Notes: generated by a model not told the origin, from the letters alone. Counted from the first letter of the stretch, positions 53,905 to 63,683 are shown. The stretch: DNA of 64,000 nt from an uncultured Clostridia bacterium (GCA_944375955.1 CALWBE010000052.1:1-64000); one strand, 5' to 3'. Translations and numbers: made by a program.

Positions 53905-54714
53905 CTAATTTTTATTGTCAATATGTACGTCAAGCTGATTGTACGGAATTGAAATTCCCGCAGCGTCAAGCTCGTTTTTTACACTTTCGTTAATATCAAA
54001 ATAAACGTTCCAGTAATCTGAAGATAGTGTCCAAACTCGCAAAACCAATTTTATCGCACTGTCAGCATATTCTGAAAGGCGGCAAACAGGAGCAGGATCA
54101 TCAAGCACAAGAGAATGTGACTTGCATATATCGAGAATAATCTGTTCGGCCTTTAAATAATCTGCCTCATATGCAATTGAAAACGTAAAATCGACTCTGC
54201 GAGTGTCTTTTGAGCTGTAATTTGTAATAGTGCTGTTAGCAAGAGTACCGTTTGGAATATGAATTACCTTGTTATCAGGAGTTCTGAGAATGGTATAAAT
54301 TATGTGTATGTCTTCAACTGTTCCGGATATTCCCTGAGTTTCTATATAATCGTCTATTTTAAAAGGTCTGGTAAGAATGATAAGTACACCGCCGGCAAAA
54401 TTTGACAGCGACCCCTGAACCGCAAGCCCCACACCTAATCCGAGGGTCGCAATAAGTGCGGAAATACTTGCGGTATCAAAGCCGAGATATCCAAGAAGAA
54501 AACATATTACGAGGATCTTTGTTCCGAATTTAAATACATATCTAAGAGATTTTCCGATAGTTTTGTCGATATTTTTTTTGATACATATTTTTTTTATAAC
54601 ATTTGTAAAATGGTTAATGACAGGGAATGATATAAAAATAACTACAAAAGCCACTAAAATTTTTACTCCGGCGGTTGTAAGCCATTTTAATAATTCGGCA
54701 ACAATATTTTCCAT
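53905..54714 (-). CDS. Small-conductance mechanosensitive channel (MscS family)
   Basis: This 269-residue channel opens on membrane tension after hypo-osmotic shock. Three membrane segments (about residues 14-35, 55-80, 84-108) are followed by the pore helix ATLGLGVGLAVQGSLSNFAGG and the cytoplasmic beta domain (RPFKIDDYIETQGISGTVED). The length is near that of E. coli MscS (286). It is the gene after oadA in the minus direction with a 23-base spacer, so it may be co-transcribed with the decarboxylase operon. Confidence 0.94.
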   Translation of the reverse strand: MENIVAELLKWLTTAGVKILVAFVVIFISFPVINHFTNVIKKICIKKNIDKTIGKSLRYVFKFGTKILVICFLLGYLGFDTASISALIATLGLGVGLAVQGSLSNFAGGVLIILTRPFKIDDYIETQGISGTVEDIHIIYTILRTPDNKVIHIPNGTLANSTITNYSSKDTRRVDFTFSIAYEADYLKAEQIILDICKSHSLVLDDPAPVCRLSEYADSAIKLVLRVWTLSSDYWNVYFDINESVKNELDAAGISIPYNQLDVHIDNKN

Positions 54715-54737
54715 AATACCAAACTCCTAAATAATTA

Positions 54738-56183
54738 TTATTTCATTAAATCCTGAACATAAATAATTTTAGGTCCTGTTTGTTCCTTTTTTGGTTCGGA
54801 TTTAGCGGTTTCATTTGACTCAGGAGCAGAAACTCTTCCATCGCGAACATCGAAGAATTTTGCGGCAACCTGAGGGAATAATGCATAACTAAGAACGTCT
54901 TCTTCACTCTTGGCAATACCCTTAGTTTCCTCACGGTATTTTTCAAGTTCCGGTTTAATATTGTCCGCAGGCCTGCATGTAATAACAGGAGTATCTCCGA
55001 TAGCTTTCTTTCTGACCTCTTCATTTACCTCAGCCGGTAGACGGCCGTATTCTCCGGCGAGCAAACCTTTTGACTCTTTAGTTACCATCTTATATCTTTC
55101 CCCTGAAAGAACATTTAAAACTGCCTGCGTACCTACGATTTGGCTGGTCGGAGTAACAAGAGGCGGATATCCGAAATCTTTTCTTACACGCGGGATTTCA
55201 GCGAGAACATCATAATATTTATCTTCGGCATTGGCTTGTTTCAGCTGTGAGATTAAATTTGAAAGCATTCCTCCGGGAACCTGATATAATAGTGTATTAG
55301 TATCAACATTTAATACTTTTGGATCAAGATATCCCTGCTCTTTCAGTTTTGTCGCAACTTTACGGAAATGAGCAGCGGCTTCTGAAAGCTTTGAAAGATC
55401 AAGACCGGTATCACGCTCAGTACCCTTTAAGGTTGCAACTAATGATTCGGTAGCTGGTTGAGAAGTACCGTTTGCAAGAGGAGAAAGCGCGCAGTCAACA
55501 ATATCTACGCCTGCCTGTGTTGCCATAAGGTTGACCATATCTCCTGTACCAGTGGTATTATGAGTATGAAGATGAATAGGTACTTTTACATTTTCTTTAA
55601 GCTTTTTAACAAGAGAATATGCAGAGTAAGGAAGAAGAAGGTTAGCCATATCCTTAATACATATTACATCAGCCCCCATTTCTTCAAGCTGACGTGCAAG
55701 ATTAACGAAATATTCTTCGTTGTGGACTGGGGAAACAGTATAGCTTATGGCAGCCTCGCATATGCCACCGTACTTTTTGCAGCTTTCCATTGCCATACGC
55801 ATATTTCTTGTGTCATTAAGTGCATCAAAAATTCTTATTACATCAATACCGTTTTCAATAGATTTTTCAACAAATTTTTCAACAACATCATCTGCATAAT
55901 GTTTGTAGCCAAGTATATTTTGTCCGCGAAGCAACATTTGAAGCTTTGTTTTAGGCATAGCTTTTTTTAGCTTGCGCAATCTTTCCCACGGATCTTCGTT
56001 TAAAAAACGCATGCATGAATCAAAAGTAGCGCCGCCCCAGCATTCAAGTGACCAATATCCCATATTGTCGAGCAATTCGCAGGCAGGCAGCATATCTTCA
56101 ATACGCATTCTTGTGGCGGCTTGAGACTGATGAGCGTCACGGAGAATGGTATCAGTTATTTTTAAAGGATTATTGTTTGCCAT
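54738..56183 (-). CDS. oadA: Oxaloacetate decarboxylase alpha / pyruvate carboxylase subunit B (carboxyltransferase)
   Basis: This 481-residue carboxyltransferase moves CO2 from oxaloacetate (or a related 2-oxo acid) to biotin on a carrier protein. The metal-dependent barrel starts ITDTILRDAHQSQAATRMR and includes LECWGGATFDSC, LLRGQNILGY and the metal ligands in IHLHTHNTTGTGD. The C-terminal biotinyl domain found in many OadA proteins is absent; the carrier is a separate gene in this operon. Oxaloacetate is the likely substrate because OadB and OadG are encoded together. An intercistronic stem-loop lies upstream. Confidence 0.93.
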   Translation of the reverse strand: MANNNPLKITDTILRDAHQSQAATRMRIEDMLPACELLDNMGYWSLECWGGATFDSCMRFLNEDPWERLRKLKKAMPKTKLQMLLRGQNILGYKHYADDVVEKFVEKSIENGIDVIRIFDALNDTRNMRMAMESCKKYGGICEAAISYTVSPVHNEEYFVNLARQLEEMGADVICIKDMANLLLPYSAYSLVKKLKENVKVPIHLHTHNTTGTGDMVNLMATQAGVDIVDCALSPLANGTSQPATESLVATLKGTERDTGLDLSKLSEAAAHFRKVATKLKEQGYLDPKVLNVDTNTLLYQVPGGMLSNLISQLKQANAEDKYYDVLAEIPRVRKDFGYPPLVTPTSQIVGTQAVLNVLSGERYKMVTKESKGLLAGEYGRLPAEVNEEVRKKAIGDTPVITCRPADNIKPELEKYREETKGIAKSEEDVLSYALFPQVAAKFFDVRDGRVSAPESNETAKSEPKKEQTGPKIIYVQDLMK

Positions 56184-56216
56184 GGTCTGTCAACTCTTTC
56201 TCCGACACGATTCATA

Positions 56217-56247
56217 TTTGCACAGAGCTGTCGGAACTCTGTGCAAA
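56217..56247 (-). other. Intercistronic stem-loop between oadB and oadA
   Basis: TTTGCACAGAG pairs perfectly with CTCTGTGCAAA (11 bp) around a 9-base loop in the 98-base spacer. No T-run follows on the minus strand, so partial termination, processing or message stabilisation is more likely than full termination. Confidence 0.6.
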
Positions 56248-56281
56248 AGTATAGTATATAGAATAGATAGGCTAAATAAAA

Positions 56282-57934
56282 TTAACCAAACAACGACAAA
56301 AGAACTCCGGCTGCAATTGCCGAGCCGATAACACCGGCAACATTCGGACCCATTGCGTGCATGAGAAGGAAGTTTCTCGGGTTATCTTTCTGTCCTACGA
56401 CCTGGGAAACTCGTGCAGCCATAGGTACTGCAGAAACTCCGGCTGAGCCGATAAGCGGATTGATCTTATTTTTAAGGAAGAGATTCATAAACTTAGCAAG
56501 CAGCACACCGCCGGCAGTACCTAGACCAAAGGCGATAACGCCCATAACAATAATTTTTATAGTACTTATACTAAGGAATGTTTCAGCAGTAGCGGTAGCA
56601 CCGACCGTAATTCCGAGGAAGATAGTAACAATATTGCAGAGTTCGTTTTGCGCGGTTTTTGAGAGCCTTTCAGTAACGCCTGATTCTCTGAAAAGATTAC
56701 CGAGCATAAGACAGCCAACCAATGGCGTAGCAGAAGGAACGAGAACAGCAACACATACAGATACTACTATCGGGAAAATTATTTTTTCTTTTTTTGAAAC
56801 AGGGCGAAGCGCCTTCATTTCAATCATTCTTTCCTTTTTGGTGGTAAGAGCTTTCATAATAGGCGGCTGTATTACCGGAACAAGAGCCATATATGAATAA
56901 GCTGCAACAGCGATCGGTCCTAAGAGATGAGGAGCAAGACGGCTTGTCACATAAATTGCCGTAGGACCGTCTGCACCGCCGATTATACCGATAGAACTTG
57001 CCTCTGCAGGAGTAAATCCTAAGAAACAAGCTGCTACATAAGTAACAAAAATTCCAAGTTGCGCGGCAGCACCTAAAAGAAGACTTTTCGGATTAGCAAT
57101 AAGCGGACCGAAATCAGTCATTGCACCTACTCCGAAGAATATAAGGCATGGATAGATTCCAAGCTTAACGCCGAGATACAAATAGTCAAGCAATCCGGGA
57201 GTGATAGAATTTGTAGCGTCAAACAGATTCCAGTGCGCATGACCGTCTGCAAACAGCTCTTCATGGAACATTTCAGCGCCGGGAAGGTTAGTGAGAAGCA
57301 TACCAAATGCGATTGGGAGCAAAAGAAGCGGTTCATAACCTTTTCCTATTGCTAAATACATGAGTACACATGCGATCAAAATCATTATCAAACATTTAGG
57401 ATCTTCCATAAAACCGGCGACTGCCGTCTGTTTAATAAAATTACGAACAGCTTCAAGAGGAGTAACTTCTTCCTGATTGAGAATATCCTCAAATAAGAAG
57501 CTGTTAGATTCTATCGTGTCATAGTCGACACCGTCAGATGATGAGATCTGATATTGAACATTTATATTTATTATAGGATCATTAGTTTCCAAAGAAGCTA
57601 TATGATATACAAGAGTATATTCTTTACCGGCTTCTACCATCACACCATAATATTGATATGCATCGTTATTATAGCCCTCTAAAACGACCCCTGAATCTTC
57701 AGGTATTTCAATAGCAGGAAGAAAAGCAATGTCTTTGTTGGAGATATTTGCTATAGTAACCGAAAGAGATTTTTCTCCCTCGTCATTTTCGATTATGCCG
57801 GCGCTTTTAATTTTAAGGTATGCATTTTCCTGTTCCTCATCATCATTGGAAGAAGCAGATGCGAATACAGTAGCTGTAAAAGCAGAAAATAGAAAAATGC
57901 ACACTGCAAACAGCGCAAGAAACTTTTTCTTCAT
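56282..57934 (-). CDS. oadB: Na+-pumping decarboxylase beta subunit with N-terminal extracytoplasmic domain
   Basis: OadB decarboxylates carboxybiotin and pumps Na+ out through the membrane. The OadB core spans about residues 160-550, with many membrane segments and the conserved [14 protein letters not shown] (GGADGPT at 319-325), the Asp of which is essential in studied homologues, and [13 protein letters not shown]. Unusually, a signal peptide (1-26) and an extracytoplasmic domain of about 125 residues precede it, resembling a beta-sandwich ([20 protein letters not shown]). Typical OadB has 375-430 residues, so this is a fusion. The decarboxylase role is firm; the function of the extra domain is unknown. 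Confidence 0.92.
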   Translation of the reverse strand: MKKKFLALFAVCIFLFSAFTATVFASASSNDDEEQENAYLKIKSAGIIENDEGEKSLSVTIANISNKDIAFLPAIEIPEDSGVVLEGYNNDAYQYYGVMVEAGKEYTLVYHIASLETNDPIININVQYQISSSDGVDYDTIESNSFLFEDILNQEEVTPLEAVRNFIKQTAVAGFMEDPKCLIMILIACVLMYLAIGKGYEPLLLLPIAFGMLLTNLPGAEMFHEELFADGHAHWNLFDATNSITPGLLDYLYLGVKLGIYPCLIFFGVGAMTDFGPLIANPKSLLLGAAAQLGIFVTYVAACFLGFTPAEASSIGIIGGADGPTAIYVTSRLAPHLLGPIAVAAYSYMALVPVIQPPIMKALTTKKERMIEMKALRPVSKKEKIIFPIVVSVCVAVLVPSATPLVGCLMLGNLFRESGVTERLSKTAQNELCNIVTIFLGITVGATATAETFLSISTIKIIVMGVIAFGLGTAGGVLLAKFMNLFLKNKINPLIGSAGVSAVPMAARVSQVVGQKDNPRNFLLMHAMGPNVAGVIGSAIAAGVLLSLFG

Positions 57935-57958
57935 AATAGTATCCCTTTCCTCGATTGA

Positions 57959-58327
57959 TTAATTGATAGAGAAAAGAAATGTTCCTGACTCGACGGTAGC
58001 ACCTTTTGCAACGCCTACAGCAGAAACTGTACCGTCAACAGGTATCATTATTTCATTTTCCATTTTCATTGCTTCAAGTATCATGCCTACCTGTCCGGCT
58101 TTAACGGAATCTCCGACTTTTATATTTACGGCGAGAATGTTTCCGGGCATAGGAGCATTAACTTTTTCTCCACTGACAGGTGCAGAAGCTGCAACTGGTT
58201 CTGCTGCCTTTGCCGCAGGAGCTGACTCTGATGATGTATTGGCAGAAGATTTGATTTCGGAAGCATCAACTTCCTCTATAGATACTTCATAAAATGTTCC
58301 GTTTACATTGATTTTGTACTGTTTCAT
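57959..58327 (-). CDS. Biotin carboxyl carrier protein of the decarboxylase
   Basis: This 122-residue carrier has an N-terminal part (MKQYKINVNGTFYEVSIEEV), an Ala/Ser/Pro-rich hinge (about 30-55) and a biotinyl domain with the target Lys in ILEAMKMENE near residue 88. This organisation matches the gamma/biotin subunit of Na+-pumping decarboxylases. It should shuttle CO2 from OadA to OadB. It lies between oadG and oadB with spacers of 31 and 24 bases, consistent with one operon. Confidence 0.94.
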   Translation of the reverse strand: MKQYKINVNGTFYEVSIEEVDASEIKSSANTSSESAPAAKAAEPVAASAPVSGEKVNAPMPGNILAVNIKVGDSVKAGQVGMILEAMKMENEIMIPVDGTVSAVGVAKGATVESGTFLFSIN

Positions 58328-58358
58328 AGCTGTTTTAACTCACCTTTCTTATAAAAAA

Positions 58359-58634
58359 TTACAGTTTCTTGATTGAAAGAATGCGAATCCCTGAAATATC
58401 TTTTTCACTGTACTCGGCAACAGCTGCCGCAATAGCTGCTGCAAGCTCCGGCCTTGAAGGAATTGTGTCTGGAATTGAAGGTGCGGGTATATTATTTTCG
58501 CTCATAGCTTCTTCAGCGGGATTTTTCTGAAAAAGCCTGATTAAATAACTCATAATCATGCATACGATTATTATGAATATAAGACCTATAAACACCGTGC
58601 CAAGTCCCATCAAAACGACAAAACCGCTATTCAT
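58359..58634 (-). CDS. oadG: Oxaloacetate decarboxylase gamma chain (OadG family)
   Basis: This 91-residue single-span membrane protein has GFVVLMGLGTVFIGLIFIII as its membrane segment, a basic loop, and a Pro/Ser-rich linker (NNIPAPSIPDTIPSRP). It ends with a short C-terminal segment (ELAAAIAAAVAEYS) that is common in clostridial OadG-like subunits. In studied systems OadG holds the alpha and beta subunits together. It is the first gene of the operon, 81 bases after a good -10 element. It is named by context and layout. Confidence 0.85.
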   Translation of the reverse strand: MNSGFVVLMGLGTVFIGLIFIIIVCMIMSYLIRLFQKNPAEEAMSENNIPAPSIPDTIPSRPELAAAIAAAVAEYSEKDISGIRILSIKKL

Positions 58635-58714
58635 AACTTTACCTCCATTAATTTTAATAATTATATCGTGAAAAGGCTGACAAATTCATCAAACCCAAAT
58701 CTCAGACATTATAC

Positions 58715-58743
58715 ATTATATACCTTAAATCGTAAAAACGCAA
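58715..58743 (-). promoter_or_regulatory. Sigma-A promoter for the oad operon
   Basis: On the minus strand TTGCGT (58738-58743), a 17-base spacer and a perfect TATAAT (58715-58720). It lies in the 187-base gap after the AraC-type gene, so the oad genes are probably transcribed separately from it. Confidence 0.72.
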
Positions 58744-58821
58744 TAGTATTTTCAATATTTGACAAATTTTTCTCAAATAATATTTTTGATTTATAAAATA
58801 GGAATTTAACTGATGAAAAAA

Positions 58822-59649
58822 TTACTTTCTGTATTCTCTCGGCGATTTTCCGTAGAATTTTTTATATACGCGTCCAAAATACGTATAGTCAGAAAAACCA
58901 ACTTTCTGGGCAATTTCCCAAATGGGTATATTTGTTGCTTTTAAAAGCTCTTTTGCTTTTTGCATGCGCTGCTTCCTAATATATTCAGCAACACCGACGT
59001 CAAATTCCTTTTTAAAAATATCATAAAGACGAGTGCGGCTTATTTTTAGTTTTTTGCATATATCGTAAATCTCTATTTCGTTTGATATGTTTGTATCAAT
59101 ATATTTTTTTGCTTCTGATAAAAGTTTGTCGCTTTCAGGAGTTATAAGCTCTTTAAGAACTATATAGCTTGTACACGCTTCCATTACTTTTGCAGCGGCG
59201 ATAATTTGCGAATCATCCATATAATTTATTTTTTCAGCACTTTCCTTGATTGCGCTGTCAAAAATTCCATGACTCTCACAGTAGCTGCATAGTTTTTTGA
59301 CAACTTCGTCTTTACTTTTATTGTCAGTTACCTGTCCGAACATAAGATAGCCTATAATTGTGTCGTTTTCTTTAAGCGCAAGAGCCGCTTCTACAAGACC
59401 AGCATGGCATTTATATAAAATAGGACCGTCATGATTTCTACATTCCAGAAGTGACTTTTTGTCGCTTTGCAAGCATTTTTCCGCAGTTTTTTCATACCTG
59501 CGCATTAAGGTACAAAAAGCACATTCGTTTGCTGGATATGCCAAAATTTTTTTAAAATCCGCATCAAAAAGAATAAAACGTATACCAGAAACTGTATAAA
59601 ATGACCACATTATATCAAGCAGTTCATCAAGGTTGTATTTTATTGTCAA
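58822..59649 (-). CDS. PocR-domain AraC-family transcription regulator
   Basis: This 275-residue regulator has an N-terminal PocR-type ligand-binding domain (residues 1-160) with characteristic Cys positions (NECAFCTLMRR, CLQSDKKSLLEC, ILYKCHAGLVEA, IIGYLMFGQV). A C-terminal AraC double helix-turn-helix follows (about 180-275, YDICKKLKISRTRLYDIFKK; WEIAQKVGFSDYTYFGRVYK). The PocR relative in Salmonella senses 1,2-propanediol, an end product of deoxyhexose use, which suits the divergent sugar operon. The start is TTG. The true ligand is unknown. Confidence 0.88.
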   Translation of the reverse strand: MTIKYNLDELLDIMWSFYTVSGIRFILFDADFKKILAYPANECAFCTLMRRYEKTAEKCLQSDKKSLLECRNHDGPILYKCHAGLVEAALALKENDTIIGYLMFGQVTDNKSKDEVVKKLCSYCESHGIFDSAIKESAEKINYMDDSQIIAAAKVMEACTSYIVLKELITPESDKLLSEAKKYIDTNISNEIEIYDICKKLKISRTRLYDIFKKEFDVGVAEYIRKQRMQKAKELLKATNIPIWEIAQKVGFSDYTYFGRVYKKFYGKSPREYRK

Positions 59650-59685
59650 AAAATCATCCGCACCTTTCGTACAAATTTACACATT

Positions 59686-59733
59686 TTGAGATGAAATTAC
59701 CTATTATTATAATAGTCTTAATGATAAAATCAA
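59686..59733. promoter_or_regulatory. Symmetric overlapping divergent promoters for the sugar operon and its regulator
   Basis: On + TTGAGA (59686-59691), 16 bases, TATAAT (59708-59713). On - TTGATT (59728-59733), 16 bases, TATAAT (59706-59711). The two -10 hexamers overlap by four bases in one near-palindrome (TATTATAATA), so polymerase binding in the two directions must compete. Confidence 0.7.
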
Positions 59734-59764
59734 GATATAAATAAAAAATATATGGAGAATTAAT

Positions 59765-61168
59765 ATGAAAAAACATGTTTTTGCTTTATTTTTTGGAAAT
59801 CGTGGTTTTATGCCCGCAGAGCTTATTAAAGGTGCCAGAGAAGATATGATGAAAGCTGTAAAAGATGCGGGGTATGAATATCTAATAATGGATGAAAATG
59901 CTACAAGATACGGCGCAGTGGAGACAAGAGACGAAGGCAGAATTTATGCTTCATGGCTGAAATCTCATGAAGGAGAATACGATGGAGTTATATTGTGCAT
60001 GCCTATATTTGTTGATGAAAACGGAGCTATAACAGCGCTGCAGGATGCTGGGGTTCCGATTCTCATGCAGGCATATCCTGACGAGATAGGAAAAATGGAT
60101 TTCAAAAACAGACGTGATGCTTTTTGCGGAAAATTTTCTGTTACAGATGTTTTTTGTCAGTATAAAGTTCCTTTTACTGTAATGACGCCACATGTTGTAA
60201 ATCCGCTTGCTCCGGAATTCACACAGAATCTTCACGATTTTGCAGCCATTTGCCGTGTTGTCAATGGTATGAAGCGCTTTACTATTGGTTGCATCGGCGC
60301 GAGAACGACAGCGTTTAAGACCGTGCGTTTTGATGAAATTACAATGCAAAGACATGGAATTAATGTTGAATCATTTGATTTGTCTGAACTTTTTGAGCTT
60401 GTTAGACAAAAAACAGATAATGACGAGAAAGTTATAAATAAAAAAGCTGTTTTAGAAAAATATACAGACTTTACGAATGTTCCGGAAGATAAAAAAATAA
60501 TGCTTTCAAAAATAAGTGTCGTAATAGATGAATATATTGAAGCTTATCATCTTGACGCTATAGCTTTAAGATGTTGGAATGAAATGGAAACATATTTGCG
60601 TGTATGTCCTTGCGTACTTATAAGCGAACTTAATGACAGGGGGATAGTCGCGTCGTGTGAAATAGATATGTGTTCAGCAATAACAATGCGTGCTCTTCAG
60701 CTTGCTACACAAGCTCCTGCAGCGTGTCTTGACTGGAACAACAATTACGGCGATGATCCTGATAAGGTCATTTTATTCCACTGTGGTTCTACGGCTCAAA
60801 AGCTAATGAAAGAGAAGGGAAAAGTAACTTCGCATAAAATGTTTGATAAAGGCGATCCCGGAAGTGGTTGGGGTACAAATGAAGGACGAATAGCATCATT
60901 TCCAATGACATATTCAAACTGTAAAACCGAAGACGGAAAAATAACAATTTATTTCAGCGAGGGCGAATTTACTGATGATAATATTGAAGATGAATTTTTC
61001 GGCTGTGCGGGAGTTGCTAAAATTGAAAATCTTCAGAAAAAGCTGATTCGTCTTGCACGCGGTGGATTTAAGCATCATACAACTGTATCAGTAGGACATG
61101 TTAAAAATGTCTTAGAGGAAGCTTTTAAATATTATCTTGGTTATGACGTGGTAAGTATAGATGAATGA
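59765..61168 (+). CDS. L-fucose/L-arabinose isomerase-family protein
   Basis: This 467-residue protein resembles the FucI/AraA ketol-isomerase family, shorter than FucI (about 590). N-terminal Rossmann-like segments lead to the metal-site region: LDAIALRCWNEMETYL (Glu near 276), SCEIDMCSAITMRALQ (Glu/Asp) and VILFHCGSTA (His). It should convert an aldose to a ketose with Mn2+. It is the first gene of an operon with an FGGY kinase and an aldolase, which fits the isomerase-kinase-aldolase scheme for deoxysugars or pentoses. Sugar identity is inferred only in outline. It overlaps the kinase gene by 8 bases. Confidence 0.82.
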   Translation: MKKHVFALFFGNRGFMPAELIKGAREDMMKAVKDAGYEYLIMDENATRYGAVETRDEGRIYASWLKSHEGEYDGVILCMPIFVDENGAITALQDAGVPILMQAYPDEIGKMDFKNRRDAFCGKFSVTDVFCQYKVPFTVMTPHVVNPLAPEFTQNLHDFAAICRVVNGMKRFTIGCIGARTTAFKTVRFDEITMQRHGINVESFDLSELFELVRQKTDNDEKVINKKAVLEKYTDFTNVPEDKKIMLSKISVVIDEYIEAYHLDAIALRCWNEMETYLRVCPCVLISELNDRGIVASCEIDMCSAITMRALQLATQAPAACLDWNNNYGDDPDKVILFHCGSTAQKLMKEKGKVTSHKMFDKGDPGSGWGTNEGRIASFPMTYSNCKTEDGKITIYFSEGEFTDDNIEDEFFGCAGVAKIENLQKKLIRLARGGFKHHTTVSVGHVKNVLEEAFKYYLGYDVVSIDE

Positions 61169-62657
61169 GTATATAAAGAAATATATAGGTGGGCTCGATG
61201 TCGGGACTACAGGATGTAAAATCGCTGTATATGATGATTCGGGGAAGCTTTTTAATACATATTATACTGAGTATGCATCAAAACATTCAAAAGGACTTCA
61301 TGAAATCGATTTTAATGATATAAAATCAGGTGTTATTCAAATTTTAAAGCAAGCTGCTTCTGAATGTTATTTGTATGCTGTAGGAGTAACAAGTTTCGGT
61401 GAAACTTTTGCTATGCTTGATGATAATGACAATATACTTTCAGATTCAATGCTTTATACAGATCCGCGCGGAGATGAGGAATGCCGTGAACTTTGTACAT
61501 TGCTTGGCGAGGAAAAAATGACTTCGATAACCGGGGTCAAGCCAAATAAAATGTACAGCATCTCAAAAATAATGTGGCATAAAATCAACACTCCAGAAAT
61601 ATACCGACGCTGCACAAAAATATTACTTGGTGAAGACTTTATTGTATATACACTTACCGGGAGAAGAACGATTGACTATTCGCTTGCAGCGCGAACAGGC
61701 GCATTTAATATTGCCGAGAAAAAATGGTGCAGAGAAATATTTGATGCGGCGGGAGTCAGCCTTGCTCTAATGTCCGAACCCGTAGAATCCGGTACCTATG
61801 CGGGTTTAATCACTGAGGATATAAAGAAATTGCTTGGCATATCATACGATATTAAAGTTATAAACTGCTGCCATGACCAAGTTGCGGCAATGATAGGCTC
61901 AGGTGTTTTTGAAAAAGGTATCGCTATGGATGGGACAGGGACTGTAGAGTGTATTCCTGTTATATTTGACGCTATTCCAAATGATCCGAAGTTATATGAT
62001 AAGGGGTATTCTGTTGTTCCATATGTAAATGGTAAATATGCTTGTTATGCACTTTCATTTACGGGAGGAGCAACGTTAAAGTGGTTTAGAGACAATTTTG
62101 CAGAGATAGAAAAAGAGCTTTGCAGTAAAAGTGGGAAAAATGTTTACGCATATCTTGACTCGCTTGTACCAAAAAGTCCTACAAATCTTCTTATACTTCC
62201 TTATTTTGCTGGAGCTGCAACTCCATATATGGATACAGACGCAAAAGCAGCATTTATCGGTGTAACTCTTGAAACAACAAAATATGATATTTACCGAGCG
62301 CTTATGGAAGGAACATCATATGAAATTTTGCTAAATTTTAATGAACTTCAGCAATATACAGGTGAAATTAAAGAGATACGTGCTACAGGTGGAGGAGCTA
62401 CATCAGATGTGTGGCTTCAAATAAAAGCTGATATATTAAATACAAAAATATATGCGTCATCCAATCATGAGATAGGGGCTGCAGGAACAGCTGCGCTGGC
62501 AGGTGTAGCTGCCGGAGTATACAGTGATTTGAAGCAGGCATCAGAGAAGTTTTCAGATTTTTCAAAAGTGTTTTTGCCGTCGCACAATAATGCAGCTGTA
62601 TATGCACAGTATTATGAACAATACAAGAATATTTATAAAGCAGTCAAAAATTTGTAA
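61161..62657 (+). CDS. FGGY-family carbohydrate kinase
   Basis: This 498-residue sugar kinase of the FGGY (xylulose, fuculose, rhamnulose) group has the N-terminal phosphate-binding motif GGLDVGTTGCKIAVYD, FGETFAMLDDND, the acceptor-phosphate region GIAMDGTGTVE, and the ATP-binding RATGGGATSDVW near 410. It should phosphorylate the ketose made by the preceding isomerase for cleavage by the aldolase downstream. The start overlaps the isomerase gene (8 bases) and the stop abuts the next frame, so the genes are tightly coupled. Confidence 0.9.
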   Translation: MNEYIKKYIGGLDVGTTGCKIAVYDDSGKLFNTYYTEYASKHSKGLHEIDFNDIKSGVIQILKQAASECYLYAVGVTSFGETFAMLDDNDNILSDSMLYTDPRGDEECRELCTLLGEEKMTSITGVKPNKMYSISKIMWHKINTPEIYRRCTKILLGEDFIVYTLTGRRTIDYSLAARTGAFNIAEKKWCREIFDAAGVSLALMSEPVESGTYAGLITEDIKKLLGISYDIKVINCCHDQVAAMIGSGVFEKGIAMDGTGTVECIPVIFDAIPNDPKLYDKGYSVVPYVNGKYACYALSFTGGATLKWFRDNFAEIEKELCSKSGKNVYAYLDSLVPKSPTNLLILPYFAGAATPYMDTDAKAAFIGVTLETTKYDIYRALMEGTSYEILLNFNELQQYTGEIKEIRATGGGATSDVWLQIKADILNTKIYASSNHEIGAAGTAALAGVAAGVYSDLKQASEKFSDFSKVFLPSHNNAAVYAQYYEQYKNIYKAVKNL

Positions 62658-62675
62658 ATGACGGAGATAATAAAA

Positions 62676-63683
62676 ATGAATTACAAAGATTATGTTGGGC
62701 ATCCATTGCAGACAAAAGGAGCCGAAATTGTTTCACTGCACGGCGGCAGGGGAGACAATATGAAATATATAATTGTTCGTAACGGTATAGGCCTTACTGC
62801 ATGGATATCTCTTGATAGATGTGCTGATCTTACGCGAGTTGAATATCATGGCTTAAATATGGGATATTTTTCGCCGTGCGGAAACGTGTCCTCACAGTAT
62901 TATGATTGCAATGGCGATGGTTTTTTAAAATCATTTACCGCAGGATTTTTTACGACTGCAGGTTTGCGTGCAGTTGGAACTCCATGTATAGATGACGGTG
63001 AGACATTGCCTCTTCATGGAACAATATCTAACACTCCTGTTGAAAGCTATTCGATAAAAGAGGAAGATGACGGTATTTTTATAAATGCTGCTGTGCGCGA
63101 TTGTGTCATTTTCGGCCCAAAGCTTATTCTTCAAAGAACATATAAAATTTCATACGATAATAACAGGATTTCGGTTAGAGACACAGTATTCAATGATGGC
63201 GATAAGATATCTCCTTATATGATTTTGTACCACTGCAATATCGGCTATCCTCTGCTGTCTGAAAAATCTGTTTTAAACATACCTAACAGTGGTTATATTT
63301 CAAGAAATAAGTTTGCTGAAGAACATAAACAGACTGCACTCTTAATGGAACCTCCTCAAGCTGGGTATATTGAAAGATGTTACTATTTTGATGTAAAAAC
63401 AAACAATAATAATATTGCGAAAGCCGGTATATACAACGAAGATATATCATCAGGTCTTATAATTTCATATAATAAAAGCCAGCTTCCTTATTTTACTGAA
63501 TGGAAAATGATGGGCAAAAAAGATTATGTACTCGGACTCGAGCCTGGAAATTGCACACCGGACGGAAGAGACGTTCTCAGAAAAGAAAATCGCCTCAAGT
63601 TTTTAGAACCCGAGGAGTCTTTTGTAACTTCTGTTAATTTTGATTTTTATTCAAATATAAAAGACTATGAAAGGGATATATAA
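62676..63683 (+). CDS. DUF4432 family aldose epimerase-like protein
   Basis: This protein of about 335 residues belongs to DUF4432, a galactose-mutarotase-like beta-sandwich family. It may interconvert anomers or epimers of the operon's sugar. Seen segments are GRGDNMKYIIVRNGIGL, DLTRVEYHGLNMGY, LPLHGTISNTPVESY (His) and LYHCNIGYPLL (His), the latter two matching the active-site His positions of mutarotases, and LGLEPGNCTPDGR. ATG 62676 has GGAG about 9 bases upstream; an ATG at 62658 abuts the kinase stop but lacks a ribosome-binding site. Exact reaction unknown. Confidence 0.8.
   Translation: MNYKDYVGHPLQTKGAEIVSLHGGRGDNMKYIIVRNGIGLTAWISLDRCADLTRVEYHGLNMGYFSPCGNVSSQYYDCNGDGFLKSFTAGFFTTAGLRAVGTPCIDDGETLPLHGTISNTPVESYSIKEEDDGIFINAAVRDCVIFGPKLILQRTYKISYDNNRISVRDTVFNDGDKISPYMILYHCNIGYPLLSEKSVLNIPNSGYISRNKFAEEHKQTALLMEPPQAGYIERCYYFDVKTNNNNIAKAGIYNEDISSGLIISYNKSQLPYFTEWKMMGKKDYVLGLEPGNCTPDGRDVLRKENRLKFLEPEESFVTSVNFDFYSNIKDYERDI

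Noticed and set aside
55458..55970. Plus-strand frame of 170 codons opposite oadA
   Set aside because: Low-complexity Cys/Ile/Phe-rich product with no known motif, fully covered by oadA.
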